Shown in pieces: positions 6,788-11,189 of a DNA stretch of 11,189 nt. The stretch lies in assembly GCA_944321005.1 (NCBI GenBank), contig CALUJT010000048.1, forward strand, positions 1-11,189, in the 5' to 3' direction. The notes beneath the pieces are model-generated. The model saw only the letters and a list, made by a program, of their open reading frames with translations. It was not told where the DNA came from and did no database searches. Both the position numbers and the translations under genes were made by a program. Within the stretch, counting starts at the first letter, position 1; each line of letters opens with the position of its first letter. This DNA is from an uncultured Atopobiaceae bacterium (GTDB taxonomy: Bacteria; Actinomycetota; Coriobacteriia; Coriobacteriales; Atopobiaceae).

Positions 6788-6816
6788 ATAATACCGTTCT
6801 GTCTCCTCCGTCTCAA
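6788..6816 (-). promoter_or_regulatory. Sigma70-like promoter of the integrase operon
   Basis: On the minus strand TTGAGA and TATTAT, each one mismatch from consensus, are separated by exactly 17 nt. The start point would be near 6780, about 50 nt before the integrase ATG, placing the three tandem repeats inside the early transcribed region. It would drive integrase and the 351-aa gene up to the hairpin at 4349-4401. Confidence 0.65.
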
Positions 6817-6886
6817 TATTCATTATTTTCGCAGGTAGAGAGTCCGATAAAAAACGCTGAGTCCAAACGTTTTCGCATATAAAAAG

Positions 6887-6932
6887 ACTGACACGGAAGA
6901 GGTCACAAGTTCAAATCTTGTAACGCCCACCA
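6887..6932 (+). other. Attachment site: 3' half of a tRNA gene (tRNA-Val GAC-like), probable attR
   Basis: Reads as a tRNA from the anticodon loop onward: loop CTGACAC with GAC at 6890-6892, anticodon-stem 3' strand GGAAG (6895-6899), variable loop AGGTC (6900-6904), T-stem ACAAG/CTTGT (6905-6909 and 6917-6921) around the T-loop TTCAAAT, acceptor 3' strand AACGCCC (6922-6928), then A and CCA (6929-6932). No partner exists upstream: the preceding bases cannot pair with GGAAG, and there is no D-arm and no GGGCGTT. It is therefore a fragment, truncated where tRNA-targeting integrases usually cut. The Val assignment rests on the GAC anticodon and the AGGTC variable loop. A complete copy is expected at the other end of the element. 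Confidence 0.82.
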
Positions 6933-6940
6933 CGAATTCG

Positions 6941-6974
6941 CAGCTCAGAGCATATCGGCTCTGAGCTGTTTTCG
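6941..6974 (+). terminator. Rho-independent terminator of the original tRNA gene
   Basis: CAGCTCAGAGC (6941-6951) and GCTCTGAGCTG (6958-6968) form a perfect 11-bp stem with a 6-nt loop, followed at once by TTTTCGT. It starts 9 nt after the tRNA CCA. This marks the sequence to the right as the ancestral flank of the tRNA gene, and so fixes the element boundary on the left side of the fragment. Confidence 0.8.
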
Positions 6975-6979
6975 TATCT

Positions 6980-7009
6980 GTCCAAATGGCGTCCAAACAG
7001 CTGTCCAAC
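6980..7009. repeat. Three GTCCAAAC-like direct repeats right of the attachment site
   Basis: GTCCAAAT (6980-6987), GTCCAAAC (6991-6998) and GTCCAAC (7003-7009) are spaced 11 and 12 bp. A fourth GTCCAAAC is at 6861-6868 on the other side of the tRNA fragment. Number and spacing mirror the triple repeat in the integrase leader, but the sequence differs. They may be recombinase binding sites, or a relic of another element that used the same tRNA. Confidence 0.45.
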
Positions 7010-7101
7010 ATTGTTCGGCCCAATCGATTCGGGAGCCGGACTCTTCATTTCGAGGGTGCTTGACGACATGTGTCCTTGATGACACGATGTCTCTAGATGC
7101 A

Positions 7102-7148
7102 AAAACCTTCGAGGTTTTGTAAGGGCCGGTCCTCTCGGGGACTGGCTC
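7102..7148. other. Two adjacent hairpins, first one terminator-like
   Basis: AAAACCT/AGGTTTT (7102-7118) form a 7-bp stem with a TCG loop; on the minus strand it runs into TTTTTGC, like an intrinsic terminator. Four nt on, GGGCCGGTCC (7123-7132) and GGACTGGCTC (7139-7148) pair along all 10 positions in plus-strand RNA if two G·U pairs are allowed. They could be the remains of the 3' end of a lost transcription unit. Confidence 0.4.
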
Positions 7149-7217
7149 TAGTTGATTATGGGGCCTAAATTGATGCTGGATGCCATACGGTGACTAGAAG
7201 AACGACCGGCGGGTGAA

Positions 7218-7412
7218 ATGATGAACGGCGACGCGCTCAACGGTGTAGTCGCGTCGATCAGGAAACTTTCCCATTCCGACCTTCCCGCACTGTTCTCCCT
7301 CTGCCTCGGCAACCCGCAATTCCACGCATTCCTTCGCAACTCCGTCCGGATGGGGCGGGTGTTGTATGGTCGACTCCGTCGAAGGCTGCAGTCAGCCGGA
7401 CCGCTTCGATAG
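7218..7412 (+). pseudogene. Remnant resembling the N-terminus of a GNAT acetyltransferase
   Basis: Residues ~13-37 of this 64-aa ORF ('IRKLSHSDLPALFSLC' followed by 'LGNPQFHAF') resemble the opening of GNAT-family N-acetyltransferases, which start with 'IRxLxxxDLxAlxxLCxxNPxYY'. After that the similarity ends, giving an Arg-rich tail and a stop. No acetyl-CoA-binding motif follows in any frame, and GNAT proteins are normally 140-200 aa. No strong ribosome binding site precedes the start. Best read as a truncated leftover in the junction region; a real short protein is less likely. The family call is by eye. Confidence 0.35.
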
Positions 7413-7617
7413 CCTTCTGCACCTTCGTCGGGATCGTGCTCGGCGGCTATCCAGCGGTCCCGAGGGGCGCCCCGGCGCCCCGCCCCCTCGCGCCCGGCAG
7501 CGCCGCGACCACGCTCGCCGAAACGCCGTCTTCCGCATAGCCGCGAGCTAAGGTTTCCGTCCGGTGCGGGTGCTACGCTGCACTCATCTGCAAGCCAGGT
7601 GAGAGGATGGTGTAAGC

Positions 7618-9264
7618 ATGAGGAGAGCAGGGGGCATGGCGTCGCTCTTCGCTTCCGTCGCGCTCGCGCTGGGGCTCGCCGCGGCGCCCGCGCCGGCGCT
7701 GGCGAGCGAGTTCCCCGACGCCCAGGGTCACTGGGCGGAGGCCACGGGCGTCATCGACCGGGCGGTCGAGACCGGCATCATGGGCGGCTACGCCGACGGA
7801 ACCTTCGGCCCGGATGACTCCGTCAGCCGCGCACAGGTCGCCACCATCCTGTGGCGCTCCGCGGGCGAGCCCGAGGCCGACGCCCCGGACTTTCCGGACT
7901 GCGACTACTCCGAGGCGTCGTTCTACGGTGACGCCGTCGAGTGGGCGCGCGCCGAGGGCGTCATCGGAGGCTACGCCGACGGCAGCTTCGGCCCTGCGGA
8001 CCCCATAACGCGCGAGCAGCTCGCCAAGGTCCTCGCGTCCTACCATGCGGCGCAGGGCGGCGACGTGTCGAGCGACGCCGACCGCCTGCTCAGGTACTCC
8101 GACAGCGCCGGCATCTCCGACTTCGCCGAGCAGGGCGTCTCCTGGTGCGTGGAGAACGGCATCATGGGGGACTCCGCCGCGCTCAACCCGCAGGGCGGCG
8201 CCACGCGCGCCGAGGCGGCCAAGATGGCCCTCGCCTTCATCGACGGCGGGACCGAGCGCCCCGCGCTCCTCAAGGTGCACTTCCTGGACGTGGGCCAGGG
8301 CGACTCCTGCTTCGTGGAGCTCCCCAACGGCCAGACCATGCTCGTCGATGCCGGGACCTCTCAGTACGGCCAGCGCGTCGTGGACTACGTCCGCGGGGCC
8401 GGCTACGGGAGCATCGACTACGTGGTCATGACGCACCCCGACGCCGACCACATCGGCGGCATGGCCCGCGTCATCAGCAGACTCCCCGTGGGCCAGATCC
8501 TCGCACCGGCGTGCGGGAGCACCACCCAGACCTGGGAGAACCTGCTCGACACCATCGCCGCCAAGGGCATGACCATCACCACGGCGACGGCCGGGACCTC
8601 CGTGGTGCAGGCGGGGGAGCTCAGCGTCAGGTTCGTGGCTCCCGCGAGCATCGTCGTGGGGGAGACCAACGAGAACAGCGCGGTCACCTGGATCGACTAC
8701 GGCGGCAGGACCTACTACCTCACTGGGGACGCGGACGCCTCCGACCTCGCCGCCGTGGCGCCCGGCCACGCCGACGTCCTCAAGGTGAGCCACCACGGCT
8801 CCAACACGGGCACCTCCCAGGTCCTTCTCGGCCGCGTGACGCCGAGCAACGCCGTGATCTCCTGCGGCGCCGGCAACTCCTACGGCCACCCCACCCAGGC
8901 CGTCCTCGCCATGCTCTATGCCAGCGGGGCCAACGTCTACCGCACGGACCAGCAGGGCAACGTCTCCAGCTACAGCGACACGGACGAGGTCTGGTTCTCC
9001 ACCGCGCCGGCCACCCAGCCCGCGCCCACACCGGATCCCGACCCCGCACCGGTGCCGGACCCCGACCCCGCGCCCACGCCGGACCCCGAGCCCACGCCCG
9101 ACCCGGGCCCAGACATGAGCATGACGGTCTACATCACCAGGACCGGCGAGAAGTACCACCTCGACGGATGCCGTCATCTCAGCAAGTCCAAGATTCCGAC
9201 CACCCTGGGTGACGCCAAGGCGCGTGGCTACGAGCCTTGCGGGACCTGCAACCCTCCGGCGTAG
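7618..9264 (+). CDS. Exported SLH-anchored metallo-beta-lactamase-fold hydrolase (ComEC/Rec2-type)
   Basis: A 548-aa surface protein. Signal peptide 1-29 (Arg-Arg start, hydrophobic core 8-22, cleavage after 'APALA'). Three SLH repeats (~31-80, ~92-140, ~155-208) should tether it to the cell wall. The hydrolase domain (~217-455) has the full set of motifs: 'LDVGQGDS' (223-230), metal-binding HPDADH (273-278), 'LTGDAD' (368-373) and SHHGS (391-395), the pattern of the ComEC C-terminal nuclease-like domain and its free-standing secreted relatives. A Pro/Asp-rich linker (468-499) leads to a compact Cys/His module (503-548: His514, Cys518, His520, Cys541, Cys544) resembling Ada-type zinc-binding tails seen on such proteins. 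Likely an extracellular phosphodiesterase or DNase; substrate unknown. A GAGAGG ribosome binding site precedes ATG 7618. The downstream DUF3006-like gene starts 2 nt after its stop. Confidence 0.9.
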   Translation: MRRAGGMASLFASVALALGLAAAPAPALASEFPDAQGHWAEATGVIDRAVETGIMGGYADGTFGPDDSVSRAQVATILWRSAGEPEADAPDFPDCDYSEASFYGDAVEWARAEGVIGGYADGSFGPADPITREQLAKVLASYHAAQGGDVSSDADRLLRYSDSAGISDFAEQGVSWCVENGIMGDSAALNPQGGATRAEAAKMALAFIDGGTERPALLKVHFLDVGQGDSCFVELPNGQTMLVDAGTSQYGQRVVDYVRGAGYGSIDYVVMTHPDADHIGGMARVISRLPVGQILAPACGSTTQTWENLLDTIAAKGMTITTATAGTSVVQAGELSVRFVAPASIVVGETNENSAVTWIDYGGRTYYLTGDADASDLAAVAPGHADVLKVSHHGSNTGTSQVLLGRVTPSNAVISCGAGNSYGHPTQAVLAMLYASGANVYRTDQQGNVSSYSDTDEVWFSTAPATQPAPTPDPDPAPVPDPDPAPTPDPEPTPDPGPDMSMTVYITRTGEKYHLDGCRHLSKSKIPTTLGDAKARGYEPCGTCNPPA

Positions 9265-9266
9265 CC

Positions 9267-9479
9267 ATGCGCTACATCGTTGACAGGCTCGAGGGCGACG
9301 TCGCCGTCCTCGAGCGGGATGACCTCGAGTTCGTTGACGTCCCGCTCTCCCGGCTTCCCGAGGGCGTGCGCCGGCACGACTGCCTCGTCGAGAAGGACGG
9401 GGAGTGGAGGCTCGACCCCGACCGCACCGAGGCCAGGAAGCGACGCATAGACAAGAAGATGCGCGACCTCTTCCGGTAG
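9267..9479 (+). CDS. DUF3006-family small protein
   Basis: A 70-aa protein beginning 'MRYIVDRLEGDVAVLERDD', the signature of DUF3006: a short beta-rich domain with 'xVDRxEgdxAVLe' at the start, a central 'LPEGVRRHDCLVEKDGEW' segment and a basic helical tail ('TEARKRRIDKKMRDLF'). No signal peptide, so it is probably cytoplasmic. DUF3006 genes are known as frequent neighbours of secreted ComEC-like hydrolases; their role is unknown. ATG at 9267 is only 2 nt beyond the stop of the hydrolase gene and has no clear ribosome binding site, so translation probably depends on coupling. A longer reading from 9237 would run into the upstream gene and is not supported by family length. Confidence 0.85.
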   Translation: MRYIVDRLEGDVAVLERDDLEFVDVPLSRLPEGVRRHDCLVEKDGEWRLDPDRTEARKRRIDKKMRDLFR

Positions 9480-9507
9480 GCCGGTTGGAAGAGCTGCCGA
9501 CAAGGAC

Positions 9508-9543
9508 CGCGGGCCCCTCGCCAATCCAAGCGAGGGGCCCGCG
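9508..9543. terminator. Strong hairpin terminator between the convergent SLH genes
   Basis: CGCGGGCCCCTCGC (9508-9521) and GCGAGGGGCCCGCG (9530-9543) form a perfect 14-bp stem with an 8-nt loop, 28 nt after the DUF3006 stop. The following TCGTCT is only modestly T-rich. It most likely ends the hydrolase–DUF3006 operon and could also block read-through from the opposite strand. Confidence 0.75.
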
Positions 9544-9858
9544 TCGTCTGATCCGAGCCGCCACGTGGGCGACGCCCTATGGCTCCACCTGGAGCAGGAA
9601 CTCCCGAAGGACGGGGACGTCAAAGTCAAGTTCTGCCATGTGCGGCGGTACCATTCCGAAGGTCGGAGTGAAGGGATTTCGATTCGACACTGCCGCTCCC
9701 TTTGCGAGTTTCGACTATTTTTGCGAGTTTCGACTTTTTTGCAAGTTTCGAACCCGGGCGCTGTCGCGCGCCGCGAAGCCAATTATCGCAGGCAGAAGGG
9801 CTGGGCGGCGCCGACAAGAGCGACCGCCCCGCCATTCGAACGCCCCGTCAGGAGTCGC
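9544..9858. other. Intergenic region between convergent SLH genes
   Basis: No gene is supported here. It holds the three direct repeats at 9701-9752. On the minus strand there is a short reading frame, roughly 9575-9652, starting 'MVPPHMAELDFDVPVLREF'. Its codons look plausible, but it is only ~26 aa and has no ribosome binding site. It may be the remains of a gene whose control region contained the repeats. Confidence 0.4.
9701..9752. repeat. Three ~18-bp direct repeats, TTTGCGAGTTTCGAC
   Basis: TTTGCGAGTTTCGAC occurs exactly at 9701-9715 and 9720-9734; a third copy with two changes (TTTGCAAGTTTCGAA) is at 9738-9752. Start-to-start spacing is 19 and 18 bp. A looser related stretch, ATTTCGATTCGAC, lies just upstream. 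Short T/G-rich units of this sort, not at a helical-turn multiple, suggest a regulatory or protein-binding array rather than a gene. Confidence 0.65.
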
Positions 9859-11061
9859 CTACAGCTTGCCCGCCTCGTCCATGCGCATGAGGATCGTTGC
9901 GAGCTCGGCCCTGGAGCAGGTGCCCGCTGGGTCGAGCGCCCCCTGTCCCGTGCCGGTGATCACGCGCTCGGAGACCGCCCACCTCATGGCCTCCCGTGCG
10001 AACGCGGAGACGGATTCCGCGTCGGGGAAGTCCGAGAGGTCGGCCTTGCCCTCGGGCTCGCCCGCGCGCCGCCAGAGGACGGTCGCGGCCTGCTCGCGCG
10101 TGAGGCTGTCCGCCGGGCCAAAGAGCCCGCTCTCGTACCCGGAGAAGACGCCCGTCCCAAGCGCCCAGGAGACGGGCGCGGCGTAGAAGGACTCGGGGTC
10201 GCAGTCCGGCAGGAGCGTTGCGTCAGAGTCCGGCTCGTCGGCGAGGCGCCAGAGCACTGTCGCCATCTGCGCGCGGGAGACGGGGTCCGCGGGGCCGAAG
10301 GTGCCGTTGGCGTAGCCCGTCATGGTGCCGGAGGTATCGGCGAACATCACGGCGTCCCAGTACCAGTCGCCCTTGCGCACGTCGGGGTAGGGGCTGGTCC
10401 AACTGGGGGAGTCTCCTGCGGCCAGCGTCTCGTGGTCCACGCGGATGGGCGTCGTGACATCGACGCCTTCGCTCTCATAGACCCTTCCGCTCTCGTGCGA
10501 GGCGAGGGTCGCCCCGTCTATCTCTCCGCTGATGGAGATGCCCTCGCCATCCTTCGCGAGGCTGACCTCGCCGCTTGCGTTACCGCTGATGGAAAGCAGA
10601 CCCGTCTCGGAGTCGCTGACCGACCTGTCGGTCGAGAGGAACGCCTCAAGCTCGTAGGACTCGTCGCCCCGTATGGCAAGACTCTCGCCCCAGCTGACGG
10701 TGGCAGCATCGATGCCCTCGCCGGAAACAGAGCAGAACTCGCCCTGAGCGTCGTACGCGCTTGCGTCGAGGGTTCCGCCGGGCGAGCTGAACGTGAAGCG
10801 CTCGCTCGGTGTCGTTTCTATGACGAGTACCGAGCCCTGGTTTCCGGCAATCGTCGAGATGTCGATGACCTCGAGGTCTCCCGAGAGCTTGTTGCCGTCA
10901 TACCGCAGCTTTTCCCCCAAGCTGTTGGTGACATCCACGGGCTGGTTCAGGGCCAGCTCGATGGTTACGGAGGCGCCCTTCTCCCCGGCTGCGAGCGGTT
11001 CTGCAGCGGACGTGGCTGTCGCCCCGTATATGGGCAGCCTGTCGAGGTCGAGCAGATGCAT
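9859..11061 (-). pseudogene. SLH-domain surface protein, 5' part missing
   Basis: The ORF codes for 400 aa from its first Met, which has no ribosome binding site and no signal peptide. The coding signal continues in frame upstream to about 11124 ('KAFELIGNDSKVIADETTYKA') but finds no start codon, and beyond that point codon usage collapses. Residues ~25-215 are a beta-rich, Ser/Gly/Asp-rich region of unknown fold. Three SLH repeats close the protein (~224-272, ~284-332, ~343-395), with motifs such as 'GYANGTFGPADPVSRAQMAT'. The intact parent was presumably exported and wall-bound, with its SLH repeats at the C-terminus, the reverse of the hydrolase gene. I infer loss of the 5' end by insertion or rearrangement near 11124-11147; alternatively the frame, which stays open to the window end, continues as a rarer-codon exported protein. 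Confidence 0.7.
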
Positions 11062-11146
11062 CGCCTTGTAGGTCGTCTCGTCGGCTATGACCTTGCTGTC
11101 GTTGCCTATGAGCTCAAACGCTTTTAAACCACTTTGGAGATGGGGG

Positions 11147-11189
11147 TCACGCCGCGGCGCGCCTCCTCTCCCAGTAGCCCATGTCGTAG
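11147..11189 (-). CDS. C-terminal tail of an unidentified minus-strand gene (partial)
   Basis: On the minus strand the last bases read 'YDMGYWERRRAAA' followed by TGA at 11149-11147. All 13 sense codons end in G or C, as expected for real coding DNA here, whereas the frame of the adjacent SLH gene loses that bias in the same stretch. The sequence between the stop and the SLH coding region (11124-11146) could hold a terminal inverted repeat of an insertion sequence, which would make this a transposase tail. I do not recognise the family from 13 residues. Confidence 0.4.
   Translation of the reverse strand, partial: YDMGYWERRRAAA

Larger units (their letters stand above)
1..6932. mobile_element. 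Integrated element, right end only (satellite/prophage/integrative plasmid type)
   Basis: A continuous minus-strand block carries integrase, an unknown gene, excisionase-like HTH, DUF669-like protein, primase-polymerase, SF3 helicase and a CxC-motif protein. It ends at a truncated tRNA 3' half at 6887-6932. Integrases of this type insert into the 3' half of tRNA genes; the element keeps an intact tRNA at one end and leaves a 3' fragment at the other. The fragment reads on the plus strand and its own terminator lies to the right, so the element is to the left and the chromosome to the right. The left end and the restored tRNA are outside the window. The gene set fits a phage satellite, a phage early region or an integrative plasmid; no structural or transfer gene is visible to decide between them. 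Confidence 0.8.
7010..7617. other. Gene-poor junction region between attR and the SLH gene
   Basis: No intact gene is visible on either strand. The region contains two hairpins (7102-7148), a short plus-strand ORF resembling an acetyltransferase N-terminus (7218-7412), and about 200 bp of G/C-rich sequence without good ORFs. One plus-strand frame at roughly 7414-7470 briefly reads as a hydrophobic segment ('TASIAFCTFVGIVLGG') with no start codon. This looks like decayed coding sequence beside an integration hotspot. I see no convincing promoter for the gene at 7618; TACGCT near 7573 is at best a weak -10. Confidence 0.5.

Noticed and set aside
6742..7009. Reading the two triple repeats as iterons of a replication origin
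   Set aside because: They sit in the integrase leader and beside the att core, far from the replication genes, and have only three short copies each; recombinase-related sites explain them better.
6823..7023. Minus-strand ORF of 66 aa containing 'GVTRFELVTSS' across the tRNA fragment
   Set aside because: This is the familiar spurious translation of the antisense of a tRNA T-arm; the frame crosses the tRNA fragment and its terminator.
7573..9564. Minus-strand ORF of 663 aa opposite the hydrolase gene
   Set aside because: Arg/Gly/Ala-rich antisense shadow; the plus strand has all hydrolase and SLH motifs.
9701..9752. Possible CRISPR array in the direct repeats
   Set aside because: Units are only 15 bp with 3-4 bp between them, leaving no room for spacers.
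9565..11127. Plus-strand ORF of 520 aa opposite the second SLH gene
   Set aside because: It is an antisense shadow caused by high G/C third positions; the minus strand shows clear SLH motifs in this region.

Overview
The window looks like a high-GC actinobacterial chromosome, probably from the Coriobacteriia (Olsenella/Collinsella/Atopobium-like). That is an inference from the exported proteins with three SLH repeats of the 'GYADGTFGPxDxxSRAQxAT' type, strong G/C third-position bias, and AGGAGG-type ribosome binding sites. It divides into two halves at about position 6932.

Left half (1 to ~6932): one end of an integrated genetic element, with all genes on the minus strand. From its right end inward it holds an attachment site made of the 3' part of a tRNA gene (anticodon loop to CCA, GAC anticodon, tRNA-Val-like); a strong sigma70-like promoter and three short leader repeats; a tyrosine integrase; an unrecognised 351-aa protein 8 nt behind it; and a long hairpin that probably ends this operon. 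A second promoter then starts a replication operon: a small excisionase/MerR-type HTH protein, a DUF669-like protein with an acidic SSB-like tail, a primase-polymerase, an SF3 (D5/P4-type) helicase whose GTG start overlaps the primase stop by 8 nt, and a protein with a CxC zinc-finger-like motif. A ribosome binding site at the left edge shows that the operon runs on out of the window. No capsid, packaging, conjugation or recognised repressor gene is visible, so the element could be a phage satellite (PICI/P4-like), a prophage early region or an integrative plasmid.

Junction (6887 to ~7617): the tRNA fragment is followed directly by a clean rho-independent terminator, as expected for the original tRNA gene's own 3' flank. 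About 640 bp without an intact gene follow, holding GTCCAAAC-like direct repeats, two hairpins and a short ORF resembling the N-terminus of a GNAT acetyltransferase.

Right half (7618 to the end): chromosomal surface-protein genes. One encodes an exported protein with three SLH repeats, a ComEC/Rec2-type metallo-beta-lactamase hydrolase, a Pro/Asp linker and a Cys/His C-terminal motif. A DUF3006-type small gene starts 2 nt after it, and the pair ends at a strong hairpin terminator. Facing it on the minus strand is a second SLH protein with C-terminal repeats. It has no visible start or signal peptide, and its coding signal stops abruptly near 11124, next to the tail of another minus-strand ORF. 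It therefore looks like a gene whose 5' part was displaced by an insertion or rearrangement. Between the two SLH genes lies a cluster of three ~18-bp direct repeats.
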